Origin: Dehalococcoidia bacterium
GTDB taxonomy: Bacteria > Chloroflexota > Dehalococcoidia > GIF9 > AB-539-J10
Reading direction: 5' to 3'
NCBI GenBank assembly: GCA_003562475.1
Contig: PWUU01000110.1
Location: 1-64,000, forward strand
Length of the DNA stretch: 64,000 nt
In this document: positions 1-9,353 of the stretch, piece by piece
Numbering within the stretch: position 1 is the first letter of the stretch
Layout: each line of letters opens with the position of its first letter
The notes under the pieces: model-generated
The model's database searches: none
Told to the model about the DNA's origin: nothing
Seen by the model: only the letters and a program-made list of their open reading frames with translations
Position numbers and translations under genes: made by a program

Positions 1-567
1 CACTCGGCGTTAGGTTACCTGTCACCCGCCAACTTCGAGACGCCGACTCTCGTCAGCTGGAAGCGGGAGAACCTGCCGAATCCTCCTAACCCCACTTGTC
101 CAACTCCAGGGGTTCACTCCAAGCGCTTTGCAGCAATCAATAGCCTGACATTAAGAATGCGCTATTGGCGCAATAGTGGCCAGAAAGTGCTTAGTTTGTT
201 TAGCTCCTTGGATTTGACACCCCCCATGATCCTATGCGACCATATCGCTGGGCACATTCATCGACGCAAAGCAGACAACCAGATCCTGTGGTTTGCGTGA
301 AAACGTGAGCACGCGGATCAGGAGTCGGACAAGGCGAAGGTGGGTGTGCCCTCCACTTGTCTAACAACGTGCGAGAGAGGACGCTCCCCTGCTCCCTATT
401 CTAGAGCAGAACTCCACCTATGATCCCTGTCCGAATCTCCGGGGCCACCTCAAACCGGTACAAGTACCAGCATACGAGAGGCAGGCATGTCGTTTGGGGC
501 ATGCTTCTGGAAATGCTGTGAGGATGTCAGGCAGCTGTCTGCAATCATCAACAGTTGGCGTTCGCCA
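1..567. other. Intergenic, no gene seen
   Basis: No convincing coding frame or RNA gene was recognised here. A consensus -35 hexamer TTGACA sits at about 214-219 but has no good -10 at the right distance and no gene follows it, so it is not called as a promoter. The 3' end of the sigma-factor gene on the minus strand begins at 568. Confidence 0.5.
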
Positions 568-2019
568 CTAGTCGAGGTAGTCCTTCAGTTCCCGACTTAT
601 GGAGGGATGCCGTAGCTTCCGGAGTGCCTTAGCCTCAATCTGTCGGATGCGCTCCCTCGTTAGATTGAACTCCTGTCCGACTTCCTCAAGGGTGCACGTA
701 TAACCGGTGTTAAGCCCGAAACGTAGCTGAATCACCTTCTTCTCACGGGGCGTCAGCTTGTCCAGAATCCTGTCCAGTTGCTCTTTGACGAGCTCCTGGA
801 TGGCCACGTCCGCCGGCGTGGGACTTGTCTCATCTGTCACCAGGTCTCCTAAGACCATATTGTCATCCTCTCCGACAGGCGTTTCAAGCGACACAGGTTC
901 ATTGCGGAACAGTGACATGATTTCCTCGACATGTTCAGGGTTCATGTTCGCTCGATGTCCGATGTCCTGATAGCTTGGCTCACACTGGAGTTCCTGTCGC
1001 AACTGGCCTGTCATGCGCAGCAACCAGTTCATTCTCTCCACCATGTATGACGGAATGCGGATTGTGCGGGCCTGACCTGTGATGGCCCGCTGGATCCCCT
1101 GTCGGATCCACCACGTCGCGTACGTGCTGAACTTGTAGCCCTTACGGTGGCGGAACTTTCGGACTGCGCGCATCAAGCCGATACTGCCCTCCTGGATCAG
1201 GTCAAGGAGAGTCATTCCCTGGGTGGTGTACTTCGTAGCTATGCTTGCCACGAGCCTGAGATTCGCCCGTGTCAGGTGGCTCTCTGCGTCACGGGCCAGG
1301 TGCTTCACTTCGTCGTAGTGGCGACGCAACTCATCTTCATGCGGCTCCAGAAGTGGTCTTAGTCTATGGTCCGCTATCAATTCGTGCAGCCGGTCGATCG
1401 GCTCTTTCTCCAGAAGCTCTCTTGCCCGTGGAGGCAATACGCTGCTGTTGACTGACAGGTTCACGATTGCTTCACGCACCACGGGGACAGTTCGATCTGT
1501 CGCCCGAGCAATAGCGGACACAAGGTCAGGTCCGACCTCATGGTCGATTGCCGCACGCAGTTCAGGAACCTGCAGGAGCGTGCCCGGCGTCATGCCATCC
1601 TGAATGCCCAGGTGTCGCCTTAACGCATCCAGAAGCACGTGGCTCCTCACAACACGACCGAGGGTGATGACGGTCAGTTCTACGGGGGAGGGTCGTCGGC
1701 CGTGTTCGCTGGCATACCTATTCTCAAGTTGCTCAATCTGGCGGCCTCGTTCGATCTGCTTCGATAACTCCCGCTCGTCCGCCACTGTCAAGAGCGGCAC
1801 CTGCACGATCTCACGCATGTACATGGCAACGGAATCATCCGTGGATGCATGATCCTCTAGTTCGAGAGGCGTGGAAGTATCGTCGAAGACAAGTGCAGGG
1901 CCCTCCTCACGGGCCGCTCCACCATGGGAGGCTTTCTCGAATTGGTCAGCGTCCTCGTGACCGGTTACACCATTAACCGGGTCGCAGGGAAGGTCCGGCT
2001 CATCTCGAATGACAACCAT
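568..2019 (-). CDS. rpoD: RNA polymerase primary-type sigma factor (sigma-70 family, RpoD/SigA)
   Basis: Directs RNA polymerase core to promoters. The protein has 483 residues. Region 1.2 lies at about 60-100, region 2 at about 250-325 (with the signature [14 protein letters not shown] and the [10 protein letters not shown] aromatic patch that melts the -10), region 3 after that, and region 4 at 415-483 ([14 protein letters not shown], then the RERIRQIE helix that reads the -35). The 145 or so residues between regions 1.2 and 2.1 form a non-conserved insert with no typical acidic region 1.1, so this is a short RpoD-like form. A GAGG precedes the ATG. It stands alone, with UspA upstream on the same strand. 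Whether it is the sole housekeeping factor or a group 2 paralogue cannot be told from this window. Confidence 0.95.
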   Translation of the reverse strand: MVVIRDEPDLPCDPVNGVTGHEDADQFEKASHGGAAREEGPALVFDDTSTPLELEDHASTDDSVAMYMREIVQVPLLTVADERELSKQIERGRQIEQLENRYASEHGRRPSPVELTVITLGRVVRSHVLLDALRRHLGIQDGMTPGTLLQVPELRAAIDHEVGPDLVSAIARATDRTVPVVREAIVNLSVNSSVLPPRARELLEKEPIDRLHELIADHRLRPLLEPHEDELRRHYDEVKHLARDAESHLTRANLRLVASIATKYTTQGMTLLDLIQEGSIGLMRAVRKFRHRKGYKFSTYATWWIRQGIQRAITGQARTIRIPSYMVERMNWLLRMTGQLRQELQCEPSYQDIGHRANMNPEHVEEIMSLFRNEPVSLETPVGEDDNMVLGDLVTDETSPTPADVAIQELVKEQLDRILDKLTPREKKVIQLRFGLNTGYTCTLEEVGQEFNLTRERIRQIEAKALRKLRHPSISRELKDYLD

Positions 2020-2365
2020 GCGTTGGCCTCATCTTCCGCGCTCATGCTGATGCAGGGAAGGCTGCTGAGGCCGAGGCTTCAGAGGCGGGTGGTGGCACAG
2101 CATCCTCCCCACCCAGCGGTAGTCCGCAGTTAAACTTAGGTCATTTCCGTCTCAAGTGTCAATTCGACATGACGTCGGCGTCCGGCATTGCCGCATCCCC
2201 GGATAGCGACAGCTTCCGCCCGGCGTTGATGCCGGCCGTATCTCACGGCGATCATCGCCCCGGTGCCCTCATCGGTGACGACAGTCGATGGCGAGGCAAA
2301 AGGGGGAGGTTGATGAAGCTCTAATTAATCGGGTGTGGTCGGCCCTGGACCCTATCTGGTCACCC
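2020..2365. other. Intergenic between sigma factor and UspA
   Basis: About 345 bases hold the presumed promoter region of the sigma-factor gene and the 3' flank of the UspA gene. Short frames here look like chance. No repeat or RNA gene was recognised. Confidence 0.4.
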
Positions 2366-2800
2366 TTATACTCGAGACGGTGCAGCCGGACGATAGAGAA
2401 CGACGGGGCATGGCGCTTGCCGGAGCACATACGACGTTGTGGCACTGATATCGAAGATGCCGAGTCGATATCGATACCCGGCTCCCATCACAATCAGATC
2501 AGCTCGCCCCTCGCTCGCTTCAGTGACAATCGCAGGGCCAGTCTCTCGAGCTTGTAGCAGGCATGTATCGATCTCGTAGCCATACTCATGGGCGATAAGC
2601 TCGGCACGTGACAGTATCTCCTCGCCCTTCGTGCATTGTTCTTCCAGTGATGCGTTCAGAGGCAGGCTCCTCTCCACCTCAATGACGTATACTGCGCAGA
2701 TCGACGCATCGCTGGCTTCGGCAAAGTCACACGCCATGCGGATGGTCTCTGCATCCTCCTGAGTTCCGCTTATCGGTACCAGTATCTTGCTGATGTCCAT
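2366..2800 (-). CDS. Universal stress protein (UspA domain)
   Basis: A single UspA domain of 144 residues, the usual size. It begins with the typical first strand (MDISKILVPISG) and ends with the last strand (APCPVVLYRP). The family ATP-binding signature G-x2-G-x9-G-S/T is only partly kept: the protein reads GAGYRYRLGIFDIS, so the final G-S/T is missing. This may be a non-ATP-binding member. Function is inferred from the family (stress survival); the partner is unknown. It is the first of four UspA genes in the window. Confidence 0.85.
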   Translation of the reverse strand: MDISKILVPISGTQEDAETIRMACDFAEASDASICAVYVIEVERSLPLNASLEEQCTKGEEILSRAELIAHEYGYEIDTCLLQARETGPAIVTEASEGRADLIVMGAGYRYRLGIFDISATTSYVLRQAPCPVVLYRPAAPSRV

Positions 2801-3221
2801 TCAACCAAGCAGGGTAGTAGCTTGTGAATGATTAGTCAAAAACGCATCTCCTCCCGTAGAGGGTGCGTATCAAGTAGATTACGTGCCTTTGATTGATCAT
2901 TCGCCCGCGGTAGCTTGGTGCGTGTGCCAGTGATAACAATTGCCACAGGATCATTGGTCGCATTTGCGGGCACCGTTGTACTCGATGATCAAGGGCAGAG
3001 GTAACCTCGGTGAGTGTCGAAGCCGATCTGAGTCCACCGACTGGTAGTTCTCGGACTGCGGTCGCATCGTAACTGTGGGTTATCGAATCCAGGTTTGTGT
3101 TAGTATTGTCATGTAGGCCTCTACGTGAGTCCGACCCCCTGTCCGGTGAGATCCAGCTCAACAGAGAGTTAACTATGTGCTGGTGCGGTAGCGTCAGCAC
3201 GAAGTAGAGGGATGAAGAGAG
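2801..3221. other. Intergenic, divergent promoter region
   Basis: About 420 bases between a minus-strand UspA gene and a plus-strand operon, so it should hold promoters for both. A 151-codon minus-strand frame spans it and runs into the next gene; it has no domain-like composition and is treated as chance. Confidence 0.4.
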
Positions 3222-3959
3222 GTGGGGCGCAAACCTGTCAGAAAAGGGGTGGTGCTCGCAGCCGGTGACGGTGGCCGTTTCGGTCAACTCACGTCGAGAA
3301 CTCCCAAGGTGCTGCTGCGGGTCCTTGGCAAGCCCCTGATCCGCTATTCAATAGAAGCGCTGGTGCGGGCAGGCATCACTGAGATTGCGATCGTCGTCGG
3401 CCACCTCGGCGACAGGGTAGTCACGTTTCTGCACCACAACCGTATTCCCGGAGTGAGGGTGGAGCACATTCCCAACCCGGACTACCGGTACGGCAATGCC
3501 ATCTCAGTAGAAGCAGCCGGTTGCTGGGCGGGAGACGAGCCTTTCGTTCTCTGCATGGGCGACCACATCATGCACCGGGATTACATCTTCCGTTTTCTGG
3601 ATGCGATGCCCAGCCGAGAAACCCTGGCGGTTGACTTCAGGCCTGGAAATCACCATGTGTTGGAAGAAGCTACCAAGGTCCGGATCGACGGCAACAGGTG
3701 CGTACGGAATATCGGCAAGGAGTTGACGCGTTGGGACGGCATTGACTGTGGCATCTTTCTGCAAACGGCGGACTTCGTGAGCGCCATCAGGGAACTGCGC
3801 CTCGCCCGTGGCCCAGGCATCGGCATCAGCGATGTTGTCAGGTTCATGGTGGATTGCGGCCACCGCTTCGACACTTGTGAGACGACCGGTCTCTTCTGGG
3901 CCGACATAGATACTGCGGAGGATATGCTCCTGGTACAAGGTGCCGAGAGATGGCTATAA
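3222..3959 (+). CDS. Sugar/inositol-phosphate nucleotidyltransferase, probable CTP:inositol-1-phosphate cytidylyltransferase (IPCT)
   Basis: A nucleotidyltransferase of 245 residues. It shows the N-terminal loop AAGDGGRF (13-20), TPK at 27-29, the GDHIM strand at 113-117 and the late metal/substrate motif DIDT near 228-231. GDHI in place of a sugar-type motif, the late pattern around NIGKEL and IDCGIF, and a CDP-alcohol phosphotransferase overlapping its end match the IPCT half of bifunctional IPCT-DIPPS enzymes of Archaeoglobus and other thermophiles. Those make CDP-inositol and then di-myo-inositol-phosphate phosphate. The start is GTG with an upstream GAGG. An alternative is a sugar-1-phosphate nucleotidyltransferase serving polar-lipid synthesis. 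The assignment rests on recalled family patterns. Confidence 0.75.
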   Translation: MGRKPVRKGVVLAAGDGGRFGQLTSRTPKVLLRVLGKPLIRYSIEALVRAGITEIAIVVGHLGDRVVTFLHHNRIPGVRVEHIPNPDYRYGNAISVEAAGCWAGDEPFVLCMGDHIMHRDYIFRFLDAMPSRETLAVDFRPGNHHVLEEATKVRIDGNRCVRNIGKELTRWDGIDCGIFLQTADFVSAIRELRLARGPGIGISDVVRFMVDCGHRFDTCETTGLFWADIDTAEDMLLVQGAERWL

Positions 3960-4660
3960 GCACGGCATATGACGGATTCATCTCCAGGCATGTTAATCGC
4001 CGGTTGTCGGAACCGGTGGCGAGACTGCTCGCAAAAACCGGGGTGACCCCCAATCAAGTAACGTGGGCTGCGTTGATTATTGCCATTGCCTCCGGTTGCC
4101 TCTTTGCCCTGGGGGTCAACGTTGCCGGCGGGATCGTTGCACAGCTTGCCTCTATTGCCGATGGAGTGGACGGTGGACTGGCGCGCCTCAAAGACCTTAG
4201 CTCCTCTTTCGGCAGCCTGCTGGACGCCGTCCTGGACCGTTATGCCGATGCTGTCATAGTGCTGGGTATGACGCTGTGGTCACTGGGTCACGAAAGCTAC
4301 CCGGCTATCTGGGCCGTGGGTTTTGCCGCTGCTGTTGGCACTATGGCAGTCAGCTACACAAGAGCTCGTGCGAGCCCTGCGTACCACCCTTTCCTGGACA
4401 GAGGATTTGCCTCTCTCGCGTCGCGTGATATCCGCCTGTTTCTTGTCATGCTCGGGGGGCTCACCGGGCAGGTGTATTTCTGCCTGCTGCTCATTGCCTC
4501 GCTGACTAACCTGATGGTCTTCCACCGCCTTGTGTGTGTCTACCGCCTTTCGATGGCGAAGAGTGGAGGAGAGGGTGGATTCATTGACCGTGACCATGAG
4601 TTTACTGAGGCCGTTGCTGTACGGGAGCTGGAACGCGATGAACGTGTGCGACCGCTCTAG
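3950..4660 (+). CDS. CDP-alcohol phosphotransferase, probable di-myo-inositol-phosphate-phosphate synthase (DIPPS-like)
   Basis: An integral membrane enzyme of 236 residues that condenses a CDP-alcohol with a second alcohol. The CDP-alcohol phosphotransferase signature D-G-x2-A-R-x8-G-x3-D-x3-D is complete (D74, G75, A78, R79, G88, D92, D96). The N-terminus, with SRHVNRRLS followed by TPNQVT, resembles the start of the DIPPS half of archaeal bifunctional enzymes. About four to six hydrophobic segments follow. The ATG lies inside the upstream cytidylyltransferase gene (10-base overlap), so the two are translationally coupled. The likely product is phosphorylated di-myo-inositol phosphate, a heat/osmotic solute; archaetidyl- or phosphatidyl-inositol-phosphate synthase is the alternative. 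No inositol-1-phosphate synthase gene lies in the window. Confidence 0.75.
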   Translation: MAISTAYDGFISRHVNRRLSEPVARLLAKTGVTPNQVTWAALIIAIASGCLFALGVNVAGGIVAQLASIADGVDGGLARLKDLSSSFGSLLDAVLDRYADAVIVLGMTLWSLGHESYPAIWAVGFAAAVGTMAVSYTRARASPAYHPFLDRGFASLASRDIRLFLVMLGGLTGQVYFCLLLIASLTNLMVFHRLVCVYRLSMAKSGGEGGFIDRDHEFTEAVAVRELERDERVRPL

Positions 4661-5069
4661 AGCGACACGGTTGGCAATGCGGCGCGACCACGCGTTGATC
4701 GATCCTGCCAAACGTCATCTGGGCAGCGCTCGTGGTGAATCTCCTGACGAACACATGGCGCTACGAGTGTCATGGCAGATAAGCTGCGAGGCGCCAGGTG
4801 AATCTCATGCTTTCCAGGCATCATTGTCATGACAGTAGCTTTGTGGCTATGGCAGCTACGATTACGATCGGAAGGTGCTTTGTTTGCCCGATTGGCCCCA
4901 TTCGTGGCTGATGATGGTGGGTTTCCAGCCAGGCGGGCAATCGGCGTCAACGTCACTTCATACGACTTTCCTTCATTGGCACAAGTGCCTGAACACTGTT
5001 AGCTACACGCGGTAGTGCGCACACATTGTTTGAGGCCGTTCATTCCTGGATCGTCACCCCGAGGAGTCA
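4661..5069. other. Intergenic, no gene seen
   Basis: About 400 bases between the DIPPS-like gene and a PAS remnant. Frames on both strands lack recognisable domains. It may hold decayed 5' sequence of the PAS gene, but nothing can be read. Confidence 0.35.
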
Positions 5070-5580
5070 TTGGATGTCAGGCTGAGGCTGCTTGTGGAGA
5101 GTGCAGGGAACATCGTCCGGACTGTGGACATGGAGATGCGCCCTCCCTGCATCAGCAGTTCAGTGCGACGTCACCTGGCATATACGCGGGAAGAAGCTAC
5201 GCGTGTCAGGACGGAGGATGTGTTCGCCCCCGATTCATATCAACCGGCCATGGAGGTGCTCGCAGAGGAAATTGCCAGAGACCAGTCGCCGCATTGCGAT
5301 GCGGACAGGACTCGAACCATCGAGGTAGATCTTGTCCACAGAGACGGGCAGCTTTCGAGCAATCAATAGATGCCGTCTACATGGTCTCCGCTTGAAGGCG
5401 CAATCGTAGGTGTGAATCAGGCATGGCTTGATCTGTTCGACTATAGTCGCGAGGAACTATCGCACATCAACGCGATTGGTCTCTATGCTAATGCCACCGA
5501 CAGAGGAGTGTTCCTGCAGCGGCGGCAGTTGGTGACATGCACACCTCGCGTTAGGTCAACGGGATCGAACGAAACGGCGT
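5070..5580 (+). pseudogene. Decayed PAS-domain sensor protein
   Basis: Two PAS-like blocks can be read but not in one open frame. The first (about 5085-5340) reads RLLVESAG, then ISSSVRRHLAYTREEA, FAPDSY and VDLVHRDGQ. The linker FEQSIDAVYMVS then appears in another frame (about 5350-5390), and the second block (GVNQAWLDLFDYSREEL, then NATDRGVFLQRR) returns to the first frame after a stop at 5367. Two compensating frameshifts plus loss of everything after the second PAS core mark it as a pseudogene of a multi-PAS signalling protein. The output domain (kinase or cyclase) is gone. The frames are seen directly; the ancestral type is inferred. Confidence 0.7.
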
Positions 5581-5836
5581 CCCAGGCGCCATCTCGTGCA
5601 CCATTGACCCGGCAGCGCCACGTTAGATGGCGTGTGCACCAGCCTTGATCCTTGCACTGCGATGTGCGGTGGGCCGAGACACTTGCTGTATGCTGCCGTG
5701 TAGGGCGGCCATGGTGCCGTGGTGAATTGTCAAGGTAAGATGGCGTACTTCCGCCTTACGGCCGGCGCAACCATACAGGCTGCCTCACAGTCCGGTGTAT
5801 CGTGGGGAAACACACGAGGGGTAAACCGTGGGGCGA

Positions 5837-6115
5837 CTATGATCGACGCTCGGACCTGAAGTAGTCGGCCACGCTCCGGCCGAATTCCTCCGCGGCCTCA
5901 CCGGCCTGGCGAAACCGCTCGCGCACATCGTCATCCTTGAACCGGCGACCGAGGTGAATGGCGGATTCGGTCGCCGCGTCCCCAAACTCCCTCGCTTTGG
6001 CCTTCAGTTCCGGGTCGTTGAACACCTCGCTGAAGGCTTCTCCAAGCGCCGTGAACATCTGACGCAAGCTGTCGCTGGCGCCGCTCTCTTTTCCCTGTCT
6101 CTCTTGCTCCTTCAT
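5837..6115 (-). CDS. Small helical hypothetical protein
   Basis: A protein of 92 residues, rich in charged and Ala/Glu/Phe residues and predicted almost all helical (for example the stretch ALGEAFSEVFNDPELKAKAR). It has no signal peptide, membrane segment or cysteine. GGAG stands about 8 bases before the ATG. It follows a UspA gene on the same strand after about 70 bases, so co-transcription and a stress-related role are possible. No family was recognised. Confidence 0.65.
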   Translation of the reverse strand: MKEQERQGKESGASDSLRQMFTALGEAFSEVFNDPELKAKAREFGDAATESAIHLGRRFKDDDVRERFRQAGEAAEEFGRSVADYFRSERRS

Positions 6116-6183
6116 CTACCGAACTCCAATCTCAAGCATGTGCAGGGGCCCCTGCGCCCCGTGTGGCGGACTATGATAAGCGG

Positions 6184-6639
6184 CTAGTGCTTCACTGGCT
6201 GTGGCTTCATGGAGAGGACGGGTATGTGAGTGTGCCGCATCACGTGATCTGCCACGCTGCCGAACACGAGGCGCCCGATGTTCTTGCGACCGTGGGTAGC
6301 GATTGCGATGAGGTCGATTCCACTCGTTGCCGCATACTCAACGATGGCATCGCCGGGCGATCCCTCGATGGTCACCGTGTTCACGGCGAGTCCGCGTTCC
6401 CTCAATCCTGCGGCGACACCCTCGAGGTACTGCTTTGCTTCATACGCGAGGCGTCGCATCTCCTCCTCGATGACGCTCTCAGCCCCCTGTGCGGAGGCGG
6501 CTGCAAGCGATGATGGAATCTGGAGGACCTGGAGCAGTAGTACTTGTGCGCCAAAGCGATGGGCGATCTCGGCAGCGTAGGGGACCATCTGTTCTGAATG
6601 AGTTGAACCGTCAAGACAGACCAGTATCCTGTTGAACAT
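6184..6639 (-). CDS. Universal stress protein (UspA domain)
   Basis: A UspA domain of 151 residues starting MFNRILVCLDGS. The nucleotide-binding stretch is present as ATHGRKNIGRLVFGSVAD, with the final G-S of the ATP motif kept, followed by IPVLSMKP. Compared with the UspA gene near 2.4 kb this copy keeps the residues expected for ATP binding. The small helical gene downstream on the same strand is probably in the same transcript. Role inferred from family only. Confidence 0.9.
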   Translation of the reverse strand: MFNRILVCLDGSTHSEQMVPYAAEIAHRFGAQVLLLQVLQIPSSLAAASAQGAESVIEEEMRRLAYEAKQYLEGVAAGLRERGLAVNTVTIEGSPGDAIVEYAATSGIDLIAIATHGRKNIGRLVFGSVADHVMRHTHIPVLSMKPQPVKH

Positions 6640-6731
6640 CCGGGTTCCCTCCTCTCTCCAACTCCGGCACTGACACGAATCCTGATTATCAGGCTACTGG
6701 AATGCGGCCACCGCGTCAACAAGAGGCTGGT

Positions 6732-7772
6732 TCAGCGCCTGAGGCAGACCACACAGCCGCCAGACGACCTCTCAATCTCTCTTGAGTACTCTTCGCGCTG
6801 GAAGATCCTGAACAATAGCTCTTCCTCGGCGGCCTGGCCGAAGACGTCGCTCACCGTTACCTTGACGTAAACCTCTGTGGTGGCGTTTGGTGGAGTGAAG
6901 AGCACCATGGGCCCGGCCCCTTCGATGGTTCCCTCAGTGCAGGACCACTCGTAGGTCAGCTCTCTTCCGGCCGCGTAGGCGACGCATTCGATCTCGCACT
7001 GGGTCAGGCTGCCGCGCAATAGTCGATAACCTCCGCGGAAGTCCTCCTTCGTATAGTCAGGAAGGAGTGGCCAGACAAGGAGGTCCTCGATGATAGGGGG
7101 GTCAGCGGGCAGAACGTCAACCGTAACGGTTCTGGTGCGGCTGGCGCCGAGTTCGTCGGTGACCCTGACCGTCGCTGAAAGGGTTCCCGGTTCTTCCGGT
7201 GCGGTGAGGGTGACCATCGGGCCCAAACCGCTGATGACGCCCGCCGAGCACTGCCATTCGTAGGAGATGGTATGTCCATCGGGATCGGAAGCTTCGCAGC
7301 GCAGGGTGCTTATCTGGCCCGGCAGCAATACCGCCGGGTCCGCACTCAACGAAGTGATTGCGGGTGGAGCGTTATCTCGAACCTGTACGATGGTGACGGC
7401 AGATGCAGAGCCGCCATCGCTGTCCTCGACTTCTACCTTTACCGCGTACGTGCCCGGATTCGCAGGTGCCTGCCACAGTGCCTTGTGCTTCATAGGGATC
7501 AGCCTGCCGTACGCAGATGACCAGGTGTAGGTGAGCGACGCGTTATGGTCATGGGAGGCGATGCAGACCAATTCCGAGGACTGGGAGACGAACAGCGTGT
7601 CTCGGGAGGCGACAAGTGTCTCGATAACGGGGTCGACGGGTTCTGTGTCGACCGGTTCTATAGATTGCGTTGCGTCAGCAGGTACCGCGAGCAACACGCC
7701 GAGGATCGCAATGCCAAACAGTATTCCGGCAACATCGCCGGGTGAACTGCCGAATTGACGGGTCGTACCCAT
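6732..7772 (-). CDS. Exported PKD/Ig-like repeat protein
   Basis: A probable cell-surface protein of about 346 residues. After a short basic N-terminus a hydrophobic stretch (GILFGIAILGVLLAVPA) acts as signal peptide or anchor. Three PKD-like beta-sandwich repeats follow, each with a Y-x-W core (TYTWSS, SYEWQCS, TYEWSC) and a VxVxD strand. The C-terminus has two nearby cysteines (GCVVC). The start at 7772 is preferred because GGGAGGAGG lies just ahead of the ATG; an in-frame ATG at 7811 would add 13 residues. PKD repeats usually mediate binding at the surface; no catalytic domain is seen. Confidence 0.8.
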   Translation of the reverse strand: MGTTRQFGSSPGDVAGILFGIAILGVLLAVPADATQSIEPVDTEPVDPVIETLVASRDTLFVSQSSELVCIASHDHNASLTYTWSSAYGRLIPMKHKALWQAPANPGTYAVKVEVEDSDGGSASAVTIVQVRDNAPPAITSLSADPAVLLPGQISTLRCEASDPDGHTISYEWQCSAGVISGLGPMVTLTAPEEPGTLSATVRVTDELGASRTRTVTVDVLPADPPIIEDLLVWPLLPDYTKEDFRGGYRLLRGSLTQCEIECVAYAAGRELTYEWSCTEGTIEGAGPMVLFTPPNATTEVYVKVTVSDVFGQAAEEELLFRIFQREEYSREIERSSGGCVVCLRR

Positions 7773-7950
7773 CTTCCTCCTCCCGACACGCGCTGGAGTG
7801 GCGCCTGTCATGCCCTTCTAGCCAAAACACGCGGAGCCTACAAGAGACACAGGACGGGTATGGGTGCGCAGTCCTGGAGGAATCTCATGTCCTTGTTCTG
7901 GTGGAATGCTCCCGTATGGTTCGCTATAGTAGGCAACGCGAGGGGGTAAC

Positions 7951-9072
7951 ATGGGAGAATTGTTCGAGAGAACTGTGCTCAACGGAATGGTCTTGAGGAA
8001 CCGGTTCGTCCATTCTGCAACCAACGAAGGAATGGCGAATGACGATGATGGGTGTGTTAACGATCGGCTGATACGGCTGAAGGAAGAGGTTGCGGCAGGG
8101 GAGATCGGCCTCCTTATTCCGGGCAATGCGTACGTGAGTGCACAGGGCAAGTCGAGGCCGGGACAAACGGGTGTTCATAGCGACGATACGATACCCGGCC
8201 TTGCGAGGATGGCAGACGTGGTGCATCGACATGGGGCGCGCATTGCGCTGCAACTCACTCATGCGGGAGGGAACATGTACGTGCCTCCTGAGAGAGGCTA
8301 TGCGCTCGGGCCGTCCACTATGCAGCTCACCGATGTGTCGTGCCGTGCAATGCACACAGAGGACATTGCGCAAACGGTGGCTGACTTTGCTGCGGCTGCA
8401 GTTCGTGCGAAACGGGCCGGGTGCGACGCTGTGCAATTGCACGGAGCGCACTCGTACTTGCTGTCGCAGTTCCTGTCACCGTACTTCAACGCGCGTGATG
8501 ATGAGTACGGTGGGTCGCTTGAAAACCGTGCCCGCTTCGTGCTGGAAGTGCTTCACGCCGTGCGAACAGCGGTCGGCCCGGATTTCCCAGTTCTCATCAA
8601 GGTCAACTCAGAGGACTTCCTTGATGGGGGATTCGTGCTTGACGACTTCGTTCCCCTCTGTCTCATGCTTGAGAAGGAAGGCATCGATGCCATCGAGGTG
8701 AGCGGAGGGACGCATTTCAGCGACCCAGAATACTTCTGCTCGCGTCCTGTTGGTACCGTGCCCCGGGAACAGGAGATCTACTTCAAAGAGGCGGCGGAGC
8801 GCTACAAATGTGAAGTCAGTGTTCCGCTGATGCTCGTGGGTGGTGTCCGGTCACTTGGAGTCGCCGAACACGTGGCGAAATCCGGGCTGGCTGATTACGT
8901 GTCACTCTGTCGACCGCTCATACGGGAGCCAGGGCTTGTCAACCGCTGGCATCACGGCGACTCACGTCCGTCGACGTGTACATCCTGCAATCTGTGCTTC
9001 GCCCCCGTCCGTTCCGGAGAAGGCCTGTACTGCGTCGCCCTTGCGCAGCAGAAACAGAGAGAGAATTCGTGA
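7951..9072 (+). CDS. NADH:flavin oxidoreductase, Old Yellow Enzyme / enoate reductase family
   Basis: A TIM-barrel FMN enzyme of 373 residues. It shows the conserved start (LFERTVLNGMVLRNRFVHSA), the substrate-binding HGAHSYLLSQFLSPYFN loop, YGGSLENRARF, and late glycine-rich FMN-phosphate strands (LMLVGGVRS and YVSLCRPLIREP). The C-terminal CTSCNLC keeps the cysteine-rich stretch seen in the 2,4-dienoyl-CoA-reductase/enoate-reductase branch, but the protein stops there and lacks the C-terminal FAD/NAD module of that branch. It may therefore need a separate electron donor. Substrate unknown; likely reduction of an activated C=C bond. Confidence 0.9.
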   Translation: MGELFERTVLNGMVLRNRFVHSATNEGMANDDDGCVNDRLIRLKEEVAAGEIGLLIPGNAYVSAQGKSRPGQTGVHSDDTIPGLARMADVVHRHGARIALQLTHAGGNMYVPPERGYALGPSTMQLTDVSCRAMHTEDIAQTVADFAAAAVRAKRAGCDAVQLHGAHSYLLSQFLSPYFNARDDEYGGSLENRARFVLEVLHAVRTAVGPDFPVLIKVNSEDFLDGGFVLDDFVPLCLMLEKEGIDAIEVSGGTHFSDPEYFCSRPVGTVPREQEIYFKEAAERYKCEVSVPLMLVGGVRSLGVAEHVAKSGLADYVSLCRPLIREPGLVNRWHHGDSRPSTCTSCNLCFAPVRSGEGLYCVALAQQKQRENS

Positions 9073-9353
9073 TTCGGGTCCGGTGTGGGTGGTGTCACGA
9101 GGGACGCAACAATTCCTGTCGCTGCATAGGTAATCAGTCTCGCGTTGTGAAAGATCACGCGAGCACCGGAATCTCCAGTTTTCAGCGCGTTCGTAGCGGC
9201 GGTGACCGCGCTTCCGCTGCTTCGGTTGTCACCCCGGGTGTCGTGGTGCGATACCGAAACGGCTGATCGTGTGCCCGATCTGTGTCTTGTCCCCCGCTCC
9301 GTGACTGCTGATGCTATACTACCGCGACTTGTGGATGAGGAGGTGCATCCCGA

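Noticed and set aside
214-240. Consensus TTGACA near the left end
   Set aside because: No acceptable -10 at 16-18 bases and no gene downstream on that strand.
2832-3287. 151-codon minus-strand frame between UspA and the IPCT gene
   Set aside because: Overlaps the start of a well-supported gene and shows no domain-like composition.
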